A stretch of DNA of 64,000 nt from Allobosea sp. BH3 (GCF_025499465.1 NZ_JAIMCA010000001.1:310001-374000), one strand, 5' to 3'; shown: positions 54,139-62,928, numbered from the stretch's first letter. The notes: generated from the sequence alone by a model not told the origin. Made by a program: numbers and translations.

Positions 54139-55212
54139 TCAGCCGCGCGCGATGTCCCGCGCCCAGGCGTTGCGCCATTCCGCGAGCTTCACCTTGGCGA
54201 AATCGACGACGAAGAGGTTGTCGAGTTCGGCGTCGCCGAGCATCAGCACGCCCTTGTTCTCGGGATCGTCGACCATGCCCTTGATGGCAGCCCGGCTGAT
54301 GGGGAGGACACCCGTCGCCTTCGCATGGGCGAGCTGGGTCTCCGGGTCGAGATAGGCGTTCACGAAAGTCTCGGCCAGCGCCTCGTTCTTGGTGCCGCGC
54401 ACGATGTGGTGCAACACCGGCCAGAGCGAGCCCTTCTTGCTGCCGAAGCTCGGATAGCTGATCGAGAGCGGCACCTTGTTGCGGCGCAACCGCACGACGA
54501 AGCCGGCATGCCACGGCGCTGCCCAGACCTCACCCGCCGCCATCTTGGTCGAGAGCTCGGTCGAGGCCGAGTAGAAATAGGCCGGCTTGATCTTGTTGAC
54601 GAGCGGGATCGCCTTCAGCAGGTCGGCCTCGGACGCGCCCGCCTCATAGGCGAGGCCGGCGACGGCGTTCCAGTGCTGGGTGTGGGTGATGTCCGGGAAG
54701 GCAACCTTGCCGGCGAGCCTCGGATTGCCGAGGTCGCTATAGGTCTTGGGCGGCTCGAGCCCCAGTTCCTTGAACTTCTCGTGGTTGTAGACGATGCCGT
54801 CCATGCTGCCGAGCGTCATCACGTAGTTCTTCGCCTTGGCAAAGTCGGGCAGCGCCTTGGCGTTCGGCAGCTTGTCGTAGTTAAGGTCCGCGACGAAGCG
54901 GTCGGCCGCCATCAGCTGCACCAGCTCGAGCCCGCTCTCCATCGTGTCGAAGGGCAGGTTGCCGCCGCGAGCGGCGACGAGCTTGGCGAGGTTGCCTTGC
55001 GGGGTGTCGACGACATAGTCGACGCTGCCGCCGGCCTTGCGGACGCTCTCTCCGACGAGCTTGTCCAGCGAGTCGCGCCAGGAGCCGCCCCAGGTTGCGA
55101 CCTTGATCGCGCCCGCAGCTTGCGCCCGCGCGAGCTCGGCCGGGCCGACCGCGGCGAAAGCTCCGGCCGCGAGCAGCAGGCTGCGGCGGTCTATCCGATT
55201 CAACCTGTCCAT
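54139..55212 (-). CDS. Periplasmic binding protein, spermidine/putrescine (PotD) type
   Basis: 357 residues with a twin-arginine-like signal (IDRRSLLLAAGAFAAVG, residues 7-23). The mature protein opens IKVATWGGSWRDSLDKLVGE, as in SBP_bac_8 family members. Its gene is followed by the ATPase and two permeases and preceded 48 bp by a flavin oxidase, so the imported amine is probably oxidised by that enzyme. Confidence 0.9.
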   Translation of the reverse strand: MDRLNRIDRRSLLLAAGAFAAVGPAELARAQAAGAIKVATWGGSWRDSLDKLVGESVRKAGGSVDYVVDTPQGNLAKLVAARGGNLPFDTMESGLELVQLMAADRFVADLNYDKLPNAKALPDFAKAKNYVMTLGSMDGIVYNHEKFKELGLEPPKTYSDLGNPRLAGKVAFPDITHTQHWNAVAGLAYEAGASEADLLKAIPLVNKIKPAYFYSASTELSTKMAAGEVWAAPWHAGFVVRLRRNKVPLSISYPSFGSKKGSLWPVLHHIVRGTKNEALAETFVNAYLDPETQLAHAKATGVLPISRAAIKGMVDDPENKGVLMLGDAELDNLFVVDFAKVKLAEWRNAWARDIARG

Positions 55213-55260
55213 GATTCCGTTCTCCCCTGTATTGTTGACGGACGGTTCGGGCGCCGCGAC

Positions 55261-56577
55261 CTAGAGGGCCTTCTTGGCGCTGTGGACGATGCCCTCGGCG
55301 AAGCGCGAGAGCCGGAAGGGCGAGAGGTCGATCGAGGGACGGCCATCGGCGATCCATTCGCTGAGCTGCTTGCCGAGCGAAGGCCCCAGCGCAAAGCCAT
55401 GGCCGCTGAAGCCCGCTGCGATGAACAGGCCTGACACCGACGCAGAACGATCGATGATCGGGATCGCATCAGGCGTAAGGTCGAGCCGCCCGGCCCAGCT
55501 CTTCTCGAGCCCGACGCCGCCGAGATGCGGGAAGAGTTCGTTGAGGCGCGTGAGATTGTGCGCGACCTTGCGACTGTTGACAGCGGGTTCAGGTAACGCC
55601 TGCACCGAAGCCTCGCGGCTGAGCTTCGCCCGGAGCTGATGGATGAAATCCGGGCCGATGGTCAGCCGCATCAACCGCCAGTTGAGGCGGTAGGCCGGCA
55701 GGAAATGGCGCATGCTGCGCAGTGAATCGATGGTGAGTTCGTAGTCGACGCCAACGCCGCGATAGCCGTTGCCGATGACGAAGCTGCCGTCGCCGCGCGG
55801 GCGGAAGGCAACGCGCGGCGTCCACATCGCGACCTGCGTGAAGGGCGCGCTGGACAGTGTCTGGCCGACGGAGGACTTCACGATCTGGATCGGCAGTTCG
55901 AGCCCAAGCTGGGACGCCAGAGCCGGAGCGCCGATGCCATTGGCAAGCAGAACGACCGGAGCCTTCCAGGTGCCTGCCCTGGTGACGACCCCGCTGACCG
56001 AGCCCGCGCTCGTTTCGACGGCCAGAACCGGCGTGTTCTCGTGAATGGCGGCGCCGGCCGCCTTTGCGGCAGCCGCGATGGTCCGGGTCGCGAGAGCCGG
56101 CTCACCATGGGCGTCGGCGGCCGTGTAGAGCGCACTGCGCCATTGGCCGGAGAATTCCGGCACGATTTCGCGGATTCCCGCAGCATTCAGAATGCGGCTG
56201 TTGAGCCCATATTTCGCGGCCGTCTCATGACCGGCAACGACGACGCGCTCCTCATCGGCTTCCGTCTCGGCCGGAACCAGAATGCCGCCGCGGGTAAAGC
56301 CGGTGGCAGGCTGGCCGTGCAGCGCAGTCAGTTCGGTCCATAGGCCGTTGGCCTCCGCCGCGAGCGGCACCTCGGCCTCGTGGCGGCCCTGCTGCCGGAT
56401 GAAGCCCCAGGCGCGGCTCGACTGTTCCGAAGCGATCGCTCCGCGCTCGAACACCGCGACCTTGACGCCACGCTGGGCGAGCCGCAGCGCCGTCGCCGCC
56501 CCCATGATGCCGCCACCGACAATCGCTACGTCAACCGAATTCGCGCCACCAGACATCGGCATTCCAGACTGAACCAT
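55261..56577 (-). CDS. FAD-dependent amine/amino-acid oxidoreductase (DAO family)
   Basis: 438 residues. FAD motif VAIVGGGIMGAATALRLAQRG at residues 17-37; the C-terminal flavin signature (GLFIAAGFSGHGFALGPSLG) lies near residue 395. The likely reaction is oxidative deamination of an imported amine or amino acid (a gamma-glutamylputrescine-oxidase-like role is possible). Starts at 56577, 56562 or 56556 are in frame; a weak TGGA ribosome site favours one of the shorter ones. First gene of the second polyamine-type operon; divergent from GntR. Confidence 0.85.
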   Translation of the reverse strand: MVQSGMPMSGGANSVDVAIVGGGIMGAATALRLAQRGVKVAVFERGAIASEQSSRAWGFIRQQGRHEAEVPLAAEANGLWTELTALHGQPATGFTRGGILVPAETEADEERVVVAGHETAAKYGLNSRILNAAGIREIVPEFSGQWRSALYTAADAHGEPALATRTIAAAAKAAGAAIHENTPVLAVETSAGSVSGVVTRAGTWKAPVVLLANGIGAPALASQLGLELPIQIVKSSVGQTLSSAPFTQVAMWTPRVAFRPRGDGSFVIGNGYRGVGVDYELTIDSLRSMRHFLPAYRLNWRLMRLTIGPDFIHQLRAKLSREASVQALPEPAVNSRKVAHNLTRLNELFPHLGGVGLEKSWAGRLDLTPDAIPIIDRSASVSGLFIAAGFSGHGFALGPSLGKQLSEWIADGRPSIDLSPFRLSRFAEGIVHSAKKAL

Positions 56578-56591
56578 TTAGACCATTCTAA
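56578..56591. promoter_or_regulatory. Inverted repeat next to the oxidase start, possible GntR operator
   Basis: TTAGA, four bases, TCTAA in the 102-bp divergent gap, directly upstream of the longest oxidase start. It superficially resembles the iron box at 29686 but has a different spacing (16 rather than 17 positions), so I do not call it an Irr site. Confidence 0.35.
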
Positions 56592-56679
56592 TTCTGCACG
56601 GCTCGAACTGGCTTGCAAGAACCGTTTTTCAGTCTAGATTTGATGGTGACTTGGGCTGATTGGTGCAAAAAGGGGCAGC

Positions 56680-57462
56680 ATGACGGCGACGGATGGATCT
56701 GCCATGCCGGGAATTTGGACGACGCTGAACACGGTCGGAGTCGACAAGCGTCAGATCACCGCCGCAATAGAGGCTGCGATTCGAGACGGAAGCCTTCCGG
56801 CTGGCGAGCGGCTGCCGACGGAGCGCGCCATTGCCGATGCGTCAGGGCTTGCCCGCAATACGGTGCGCGATGCGCTGGCGCGGCTGGTCGATCGCGGCCT
56901 AATCGCGCGCCAGGTCGGGCGTGGCACATTTGTCGTTGGACCGGCCACAGCCACAACGGCTGGGCAGGGTGGGGTGATCGGGGCCGAGTTCGGCAAGGTC
57001 GTCCCGTCTCCGCGGGAACTCGTCGAATTTCGCAGCGAATGCGAACCGGTGCTCGCCTCGCTGATTGTCATGAACGCCTCTGACAGCGAGTTGGCGGAAA
57101 TCGAAGGGCTTGCGCTGGCAGGGCGCCGCGCGACACTCTGGCAGGATTGCGAGGCCGTCGATTCCGAGTTCCACGGGGCCCTTTACGCGGCCACTCGCAA
57201 CCCGGTTTTCCAGGAGATCGGCCGCTACATGGTTGCGGCCCGGCGCAGTCAGGCGTGGCTCTCGCTGAAACAGCAGACCTTCAATCTCGATCGCTGGCAA
57301 CGATACCAGACCGAGCACGAGCAGATCATTGCGCTGCTTCTGCGCCGCGACGCGCGTACGGCGCAGGATGCGCTAAGAGCACATCTCGGCCGGGTTCAGG
57401 GCTGGGTCGCCGACCGCTCAGATGTCGATCTGGGGCGCGGTGACGTCGGAACTACGGGATGA
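56680..57462 (+). CDS. GntR-family regulator (FadR/FCD subfamily)
   Basis: 260 residues. GntR winged helix at about 23-90 (ITAAIEAAIRDGSLPAGERL, then TVRDALARLVDRGLI and the wing GRGTFVV). An FCD effector domain with conserved FHGALY-type metal/ligand residues is near 165. Divergent from the oxidase-importer operon it most likely controls. The ATG at 56680 follows AAGGGGC. Confidence 0.9.
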   Translation: MTATDGSAMPGIWTTLNTVGVDKRQITAAIEAAIRDGSLPAGERLPTERAIADASGLARNTVRDALARLVDRGLIARQVGRGTFVVGPATATTAGQGGVIGAEFGKVVPSPRELVEFRSECEPVLASLIVMNASDSELAEIEGLALAGRRATLWQDCEAVDSEFHGALYAATRNPVFQEIGRYMVAARRSQAWLSLKQQTFNLDRWQRYQTEHEQIIALLLRRDARTAQDALRAHLGRVQGWVADRSDVDLGRGDVGTTG

Positions 57463-57831
57463 CGGCGATAGAAAACGCTCGCCGGCAACAAGCCAGCGAA
57501 CTTCGGGCTTCCCTTGTCCTGACTCTGCTGAGCTAAGCCAGCAGGGCACTGCATCTCCAGAGTCGGGTGCGTACGGTAGCAGGCTGCGGCTATAGGGCTC
57601 GGTTAGGAGCTCAACGACCGAAGATCTGCAACGGCAGCCAAGTCCGCTTCCGGACAGTGGCCCAATGTCTGGAATTGGCGCGAATCGGAGGCGCCTTGCT
57701 CGATGAACCATCGGAACCTCGCGCCAACAAGGGATTTGCGAGCGGGAAGAGATGTTGGGGTGATCGTTGGGGCTTCGAGCGCACGAAACGCCTGATTCTT
57801 CAACAAAATCAAACGCCTAGAGCAGGAAAAA
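57463..57831. other. Intergenic region containing repeat copy C
   Basis: 369 bp between the GntR gene and the tRNA. Only short shadow frames; the dispersed repeat lies in the middle. Confidence 0.4.
57640..57682. repeat. Dispersed intergenic repeat, copy C
   Basis: AAGTCCGCTTCCGGACAG, then CCAATGTCTGGAATTGGCGC. This is the closest relative of copy A (about 36 of 44 positions by eye). Confidence 0.55.
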
Positions 57832-57921
57832 TGGCGGACAGGGAGGGATTTGAACCCCCGATACCCTTGCAGGTATGCCGCATTTCGAGTGCGGTGCATT
57901 CAACCACTCTGCCACCTGTCC
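57832..57921 (-). tRNA. tRNA-Ser (anticodon CGA)
   Basis: Read on the minus strand: acceptor stem GGACAGG (57921-57915) pairs with CCTGTCC, followed by discriminator G and an encoded CCA (57834-57832). The anticodon loop reads CTCGAAA with anticodon CGA. A long variable arm (ACCTGCAAGGGT) marks the serine class, and GTTCAAATC is the T loop. 90 nt including CCA. Confidence 0.95.
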
Positions 57922-58218
57922 GCGGTCGCTCTCGGTCGAAGCAGGCTGCCTACTACACAAGCCGCCGCCGGGAAACAAGCACCTGGCGTGCAGAAATCCA
58001 CCCTCGCCCCTGCGCTTTCGCTTGACCTCCCAGGAGAGCGCGACTATCGAGCACCGTCCGGCGCGGGGAAACCCGCGCCCGATCTCTTTTGGCCTGTGCG
58101 ATGCGTCGCAGTCCGACGAGAGCAAACCGAACACGCAACCGACTGCCAAAAAGCCGTCCCGCATGCGCGCCCCGAGAAGGGTAGCCATGACAGGGCGGGG
58201 CCGAACATGGAGGATAAA
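57922..58218. other. Leader region of rplU
   Basis: 297 bp between the tRNA and rplU, opposite direction, so it must contain the promoter of the ribosomal operon. I did not find a clear L21-type leader structure here. Confidence 0.4.
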
Positions 58219-58704
58219 ATGTTCGCAGTCATCAAGACCGGCGGGAAGCAGTTCCGCGTCGCCACCAACGACAAGATCACCGTTGCCAAGATCGAGGGCA
58301 ACCCGGGCGACACCGTCGCTCTCGATACCGTGCTGCTCCTCACTGAAGGCGAGAAGACCACGCTGGACGCCAAGGCGCTCTCGCAGATCACGGTCGCCGC
58401 CGAGATCGTCGAGCAGGCCCGTGGCGAGAAGGTCATCGCCTTCAAGAAGCGCCGCCGCCAGAATTCCAAGCGCAAGCGCGGCTTCCGCGCCGAGCTGACC
58501 GTCATTCGCATCACCGACATCCTCACCGGCGGCAAGAAGCCGGAGATGAAGAAGGGCGCCGTCGCCGCCGATGCGGTCGCGGAAAAGGCCGCCAAGCCGG
58601 CGAAGGTCGCCAAGGCCGCGAAGGCTGAGGCCGCCGACGAGGCCGCTGCGCCGAAGAAGGCCGCGGCCAAGAAGGCTGCGAAGGACGAGGCCTCCGAGGC
58701 CTGA
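58219..58704 (+). CDS. rplU: 50S ribosomal protein L21
   Basis: 161 residues. The first 103 residues are canonical L21 ([14 protein letters not shown] at the start; [19 protein letters not shown] near residue 75). An Ala/Lys-rich tail of about 55 residues is an extension also seen in related alphaproteobacteria. The ATG at 58219 follows GGAGG with ideal spacing; an upstream ATG at 58207 is also in frame. It begins the L21-L27 operon. Confidence 0.97.
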   Translation: MFAVIKTGGKQFRVATNDKITVAKIEGNPGDTVALDTVLLLTEGEKTTLDAKALSQITVAAEIVEQARGEKVIAFKKRRRQNSKRKRGFRAELTVIRITDILTGGKKPEMKKGAVAADAVAEKAAKPAKVAKAAKAEAADEAAAPKKAAAKKAAKDEASEA

Positions 58705-58731
58705 GACCGGGCAACCGGCGTCGATATTCGC

Positions 58732-58796
58732 GCCGCGGCACGACCCCGGAGGGCCTAGCCCTCCGCCTGTCGCTCCTGACAGGATCGTGCTGCGGC
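58732..58796 (+). ncRNA. Structured RNA candidate between rplU and rpmA (three-way junction)
   Basis: Outer 12-bp stem (58732-58743 with 58785-58796; one G-U pair) encloses two perfect hairpins. The first is 58747-58754 with 58758-58765 around a CTA triloop; the second is 58766-58771 with 58778-58783 around six bases. Almost every base is paired, and it lies between the coding regions of a ribosomal operon with neither stop nor start inside. It could be a ribosomal-protein binding site, a processing site or an RNA stabiliser. Structure is read directly; function is not known to me. Confidence 0.6.
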
Positions 58797-58873
58797 ATTT
58801 CGTATCCGAAGCGGGTGGCTTTCGCCGTCGTTTCGGGTTAGAGAGACACAACAGTTTTTCGAGGTAGGGCGTT

Positions 58874-59140
58874 ATGGCTCACAAAAAGGCAGGCGGCTCG
58901 TCCCGCAACGGTCGCGACTCTGAAAGCAAGCGTCTGGGCGTGAAGCGCTTCGGCGACCAGGTCGTTGTCCCCGGCAACATCATTATTCGTCAGCGCGGCA
59001 CGAAGTGGCATGCCGGCGCGAACGTTGGCATGGGCAAAGACCATACCCTCTTTGCGACGACGAATGGCCGAGTCCGATTCACGACGAAACTCGGCCGAGC
59101 TTTCGTGAACGTAGTGCCGGCCCAAGAGGCCGCAGAGTAA
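58874..59140 (+). CDS. rpmA: 50S ribosomal protein L27
   Basis: 88 residues, full length. N-terminal [20 protein letters not shown] and the conserved [19 protein letters not shown] block are diagnostic. The Shine-Dalgarno (GAGGTAGGG) is close upstream. Downstream lies a good intrinsic terminator. Confidence 0.97.
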   Translation: MAHKKAGGSSRNGRDSESKRLGVKRFGDQVVVPGNIIIRQRGTKWHAGANVGMGKDHTLFATTNGRVRFTTKLGRAFVNVVPAQEAAE

Positions 59141-59235
59141 AAGGCGGATAGGGAAATCTCTCGATCCGCCGGTTCCATCGAACCGAACGGATCAAGGGTA
59201 AAAGGCCCGAAACGGGTCTCCCGAAGGTCAGCGAA

Positions 59236-59270
59236 GGGGAGATGGGATCGAAGTCCCAGCTCCCTTTTTT
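59236..59270 (+). terminator. Rho-independent terminator of rplU-rpmA
   Basis: GGGAGATGGGA pairs with TCCCAGCTCCC (one internal A/G mismatch) around a 6-base loop and is followed by six T. It lies about 100 bp after the rpmA stop, just before the GNAT gene. Confidence 0.8.
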
Positions 59271-59293
59271 CGTTTGCGCCGACGGAGAGACAG

Positions 59294-59974
59294 ATGTTCC
59301 CCGAATTGACCCGCGACGATGTCTTCCGGCTCGAGACCCGGCGTCTCTGGCTGCGCTGGCCCCGCATGGCCGACACTGCTGCCATCCTCCGCCTCGCGGG
59401 CGAGAAGGCCGTGGCGGAGATGACGGCATCGATCCCGCACCCTTACCCGACCCAGGCGGCCGAGCCCTTCATCTTCGCGACCCGCAAGGGCAATGCGCTG
59501 GGCGAGCATCTCGTGCTGGCGATCACACCGCGTTCCAAGCCGAACGAGCTGATCGGCATGATCGGTGCTCACAAGCAGGCATCGGGCACGCCGTTCATCG
59601 GCTACTGGCTCGGTACGCCGCACTGGAACAAGGGCTACGCAACCGAGGCCGTCCAGGGGCTGATCGACACGATGTTCTCGCTCGTCGACGTGCCGGCGAT
59701 CGAGGCCGACACCCGCGTCATCAACCCGGCCTCGCGGCGGGTGCTGGAGAAGTCCGGCTTCCGGCCGGAAGGCTCCTTCCTGAAGTCGCTGCCGGCGCGC
59801 GGCGGACTGTTCCCCTGCGAGCAGTTCCGGCTCGACCGCTCGACCTGGGCGGCGCTCAAGAGCTGGAGCAGCAGCGGCTGGAAGCCGATGTCGGACAGTG
59901 ACGAGCCCGCGGAAACGCTGGCCGAAGCTGATGTGCGCGTTCAGCAGGCGCAGGGCGAGCCCTGCCCAGCCTGA
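59294..59974 (+). CDS. GNAT-family N-acetyltransferase (RimJ/RimL type)
   Basis: 226 residues. The RimL-like pattern is visible: LETRRLWLRWPRMADTAAI near residue 13, then GMIGAHKQASGTPFIGYWLG and the acetyl-CoA-binding segment HWNKGYATEAVQGL near 115, and VINPASRRVLEKSGF near 140. It sits right after the rpmA terminator. In many alphaproteobacteria an acetyltransferase and obgE follow rpmA; here a diguanylate cyclase comes next instead. Confidence 0.85.
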   Translation: MFPELTRDDVFRLETRRLWLRWPRMADTAAILRLAGEKAVAEMTASIPHPYPTQAAEPFIFATRKGNALGEHLVLAITPRSKPNELIGMIGAHKQASGTPFIGYWLGTPHWNKGYATEAVQGLIDTMFSLVDVPAIEADTRVINPASRRVLEKSGFRPEGSFLKSLPARGGLFPCEQFRLDRSTWAALKSWSSSGWKPMSDSDEPAETLAEADVRVQQAQGEPCPA

Positions 59975-60027
59975 ATTCTGCCTTCAGCCACGAGGTTTGG
60001 GCGAGAAAGCGCCCCCTTGAGGTCCAT

Positions 60028-60063
60028 GGCGAGGAATAGCGGCCTGTGCCGTCATTCCTCGCC
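60028..60063. other. Strong intergenic hairpin
   Basis: Perfect 10-bp stem (GGCGAGGAAT with ATTCCTCGCC) with a nested GGC/GCC pair in the loop. A smaller stem (GGGCG, six bases, CGCCC) lies just upstream at 59999-60014. No T-run follows, so it may end or stabilise the GNAT transcript or be a palindromic repeat unit. Confidence 0.4.
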
Positions 60064-60167
60064 CAGACGCCCGGCCAAGACTCGTTAAAATGCGAACGAA
60101 ACCGCTTACCTTCACTAGAATGGCGGCTGCTAGCCATTTTACGATCTGAAGGAAGCGGAATGGAACT

Positions 60168-61085
60168 GTGAGAAACCTGCCTAAAACGATCCGAACGTAT
60201 CTAAGCTCTTCTTTGCTAACTCAGGCTTTCGCCGGCTGCTTTGTCGCTACGCACGTCCCGATCATCGCGGTCATTGCCTATGTAGCCTCCGGAGCGGACA
60301 TCAGCGCACAGGCGCTCCTCGTCATCACACTTCTGGCTACGATCGTCGGAACCGCATTCGCCTTCATCATCATGCGGCATCTGCTGCTGCCGGTCGGTGA
60401 CCTGGCTCGTGGCCTCCACAGTTACAGAGTGGAGGGCAGGGTCCCTCACCTCCCCAAAACGCGAGATAACGATGTCGGCCGGTTGACCGACGAAGTCCGC
60501 GCGCTGATCGACACACTCGAAGACAAGCTGGCCCGCCTGAAACGGCAGGCCTTCTCCGATACCCTCACCGGGCTCGGTAACCGTCGCTGGCTTGCGGAAG
60601 TCGTCGGTTCGGAGGTCATGCGCGCACGGCGCGAGCAGCGGCCGCTCTCGGTCGTCGTCTTCGACCTCGACCACTTCAAGCGCATCAACGACGATTTTGG
60701 CCATGATGCCGGCGATGAGGTTCTGGTCGCCATAGCCGAGACCGCCCGACGCGTCCTGCGGCCTTACGACCTGATCGGGCGGTTAGGCGGCGAGGAATTC
60801 TGCGCCTTCCTGCCCACGACGACCCTCAAGGACGCCGTTGCCATCGCCGAGAGGCTGCGTGAAGCGATCTCTGCGCTGCGGATCGACGCGCTGCGCGGAC
60901 GCAGCGTCACAGCCAGTTTCGGCGTCCATGAAGCCGATCTGGTGCGCGAGCAGTTCAGGGACATGCTGCGCATCGCCGACCAGCATCTCTACCAGGCGAA
61001 GCGGGCCGGGCGAAATCAGGTGCATACCCTGCAGGCCCGCCCCTCCGTGCTGCGGGCAGGATCGTCCGAGCACAGCCAGCCCTGA
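60168..61085 (+). CDS. Membrane-bound diguanylate cyclase (GGDEF family)
   Basis: 305 residues from a GTG with GAAGGAAG upstream. Two N-terminal helices (about residues 18-75; a short periplasmic segment between) are followed by a HAMP-like stretch and a GGDEF domain starting near residue 125. The active motif is intact as GGEEF at 207-211, with an RxxD inhibitory site (RPYD, followed five residues later by GGEEF). It therefore can make c-di-GMP and be product-inhibited. No EAL domain. Confidence 0.92.
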   Translation: MRNLPKTIRTYLSSSLLTQAFAGCFVATHVPIIAVIAYVASGADISAQALLVITLLATIVGTAFAFIIMRHLLLPVGDLARGLHSYRVEGRVPHLPKTRDNDVGRLTDEVRALIDTLEDKLARLKRQAFSDTLTGLGNRRWLAEVVGSEVMRARREQRPLSVVVFDLDHFKRINDDFGHDAGDEVLVAIAETARRVLRPYDLIGRLGGEEFCAFLPTTTLKDAVAIAERLREAISALRIDALRGRSVTASFGVHEADLVREQFRDMLRIADQHLYQAKRAGRNQVHTLQARPSVLRAGSSEHSQP

Positions 61086-61116
61086 CGCCCCGGCATCAGG
61101 GAGCATACAGGCATGT

Positions 61117-61144
61117 GAAAAGGGCGGCCTTCTCGGGCCGCCCT
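61117..61144 (-). terminator. Rho-independent terminator of the denD-SDR operon
   Basis: AGGGCGGCC pairs perfectly with GGCCGCCCT around a 6-base loop; read on the minus strand it is followed by four T. It lies 8 bp after the denD-like stop and may also end the opposing diguanylate-cyclase transcript. Confidence 0.75.
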
Positions 61145-61152
61145 CAGACGTC

Positions 61153-62136
61153 TCACTTCACGAACGTGCCTTGCAGCTCGTCCTCGATATGCACGCGGAC
61201 GATCTCCTCGAAGTTCGCCTCGGCCTTGAAGCCCAGAGCGAGCGCGCGCTGCGGATTGAAGTTGCGCGGCCAGCCGGCGACGATCCCATCGATCACCGGA
61301 TCGATCTCCCGCTTGATCCGCTTCACCACGTTTTCGCCCGCGACCTTGCGCAGCGTCTCGATCTGCTCTGCGACGGTGCAGGAATAGCCCGGCATGGTCA
61401 GCGCCCGGCGCGGGCCGATCTTGGCCGTATCCATCGTCGCGGCATGGATCAGGAAGCCCACGGCCGAACGTGGGCTGGCATGCCAGTGGCGCACCTGGTC
61501 GGAGACTGGCAGCACCGCCTCCTCGCCGTTCAGCGGCTCGCGGATGATGTTGGAGAAGAAGCCGGAAGCCGCCTTATTCGGCTTGCCGGGGCGCACGCAG
61601 ATCGTCGGCAGGCGGATGCCGACGCCGTCGAAGAAGCCGCGTCGCGAATAGTCGCAGAGCAGGAGCTCGCCGATCGCCTTCTGCGTGCCGTAGCTCGTCA
61701 GCGGCGTCGTGAAGAACTCGTCCTCGATCTTGTCGTGGAAGGGCGCCCCGAACACGGCCACCGACGAGGTAAAGACGACGCGTGGCTTGTAGCCGTCTCC
61801 GGCCTGGCGGATCGCCTCGAAAAGATACCGCGAGCCATCGAGGTTGATGCGGTAGCCCTTGTCGAAATCCGCCTCCGCCTCGCCGGAGACGACCGCTGCG
61901 AGATGGACGATCAGCTCCGGACGGGAGGCGATCAGCTTCTCCGCCTCTCCCGGAAGCGAGATGTCGGAGACGACCGTATCGAAGGCGAAGGGCGCCGCCG
62001 GCGGGGCGGAGGCCGCCACCACGTCCTGCGCCGTCACGCGGGTGACCGGCTTTCCGCCGAGCCCGCCGTCACGAGCCAGCCGCTCGATGAATTTGCGCCC
62101 GACCATGCCGGCGCCGCCGAGAACGAGAATGTGCAT
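61153..62136 (-). CDS. denD: D-erythronate dehydrogenase-like NAD-dependent epimerase/dehydratase
   Basis: 327 residues from the ATG at 62136, the usual family start (MHILVLGGAGMVGRK; Rossmann motif at residues 4-14). An extended SDR fold with the Ser/Tyr/Lys site: VFTSSVAVFG near residue 115 and SYGTQKAIGE near 142. The overall pattern matches DenD, which oxidises D-erythronate on a four-carbon acid sugar route; other sugar-acid dehydrogenases are possible. The next gene upstream is an SDR that may handle the follow-up step. Confidence 0.7.
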   Translation of the reverse strand: MHILVLGGAGMVGRKFIERLARDGGLGGKPVTRVTAQDVVAASAPPAAPFAFDTVVSDISLPGEAEKLIASRPELIVHLAAVVSGEAEADFDKGYRINLDGSRYLFEAIRQAGDGYKPRVVFTSSVAVFGAPFHDKIEDEFFTTPLTSYGTQKAIGELLLCDYSRRGFFDGVGIRLPTICVRPGKPNKAASGFFSNIIREPLNGEEAVLPVSDQVRHWHASPRSAVGFLIHAATMDTAKIGPRRALTMPGYSCTVAEQIETLRKVAGENVVKRIKREIDPVIDGIVAGWPRNFNPQRALALGFKAEANFEEIVRVHIEDELQGTFVK

Positions 62137-62167
62137 CTGTTCTGTCCTGAAACTCGCCGCTTCGCGC

Positions 62168-62914
62168 TCAGAGCGCGAAGCCGCCATCCGCGAGATGGAT
62201 CTGGCCGGTGGTGTAGCTCGCCTCGTCGGAAGCGAGATAGACCGCGAGCCAAGCGATCTCTTCGGCCGTGCCGAGCCGGGCCATGGGCTGGCGGTCGATG
62301 AAGGCCTGGCGCGCCGCGGCCTCAGTCGTGCCGGTGGAAGCGGCGAGGTCCTTGATGCGCTGGTCGAGCGAAGGCGACTGGATCGTGCCTGGGCAGATCG
62401 CGTTGGAGCGGATGCCCTGCTTGATGAAGTCGGCCGCCACGGCCTTGGTCAGGCCGATCACCGCCGCCTTGGTCGTGCCATAGGCATAGCGGTTCGGGAT
62501 ACCGCGCACCGAGCCCGCGCCCGAGGCGATGTTGACGATTGAGCCCTTGCCCTGCTTCAGCATGCCGGGAACGAAGGCCTGGATCGTGCGGTGCATCGAG
62601 GTGACGTTGAGGTCGAAGGAGAAGTCCCAGGCCTTGTCGTCGGTGTTCAGCACCGTGCCGTGATGCACGAAGCCGGCGGCGTTGACGAGGATGTCGATGG
62701 TGCCGACCTTCTCGGCGAAGGCGTTGACGGCCTTGGTCGAGAGCACGTCGAGCTTGCGCTTCTTCGCCTTCGCGATGCCTTCCAGCAGCGCGACGTCCTT
62801 GTCGGTCGCCCAGACGGTGGCGCCTTCGGCCACGAAGGCTTCGGCGATGGCCCGCCCGATCCCCTGCCCTGCGGCGGTGACGACCGCGACCTTGCCCTTC
62901 AAACGTCCAGCCAT
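62168..62914 (-). CDS. Short-chain dehydrogenase/reductase (BDH2 / 2-keto-3-deoxy-sugar-acid type)
   Basis: 248 residues from the ATG at 62914. Classical SDR: TAAGQGIG (residues 13-20), NAAG near 81, catalytic Ser in IASGAGS near 130, YxxxK (YAYGTTK, near 147). It most resembles the 3-hydroxybutyrate or 2-keto-3-deoxy-L-fuconate dehydrogenase group. Same strand and 31 bp from the denD-like gene, so one sugar-acid pathway is likely. Confidence 0.8.
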   Translation of the reverse strand: MAGRLKGKVAVVTAAGQGIGRAIAEAFVAEGATVWATDKDVALLEGIAKAKKRKLDVLSTKAVNAFAEKVGTIDILVNAAGFVHHGTVLNTDDKAWDFSFDLNVTSMHRTIQAFVPGMLKQGKGSIVNIASGAGSVRGIPNRYAYGTTKAAVIGLTKAVAADFIKQGIRSNAICPGTIQSPSLDQRIKDLAASTGTTEAAARQAFIDRQPMARLGTAEEIAWLAVYLASDEASYTTGQIHLADGGFAL

Positions 62915-62928
62915 GCTCGTTTCCTCTT

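Noticed and set aside
56578..56591. TTAGA-N4-TCTAA as a second Irr box
   Set aside because: Spacing differs from the TTTAGAA-N3-TTCTAAA consensus, and the neighbours are amine genes, not iron genes.
57834..57923. Alternative tRNA ends using GCGGACA/TGTCCGC as acceptor stem
   Set aside because: This would leave a C discriminator and no CCA; shifting by two bases gives GGACAGG/CCTGTCC with discriminator G and encoded CCA.
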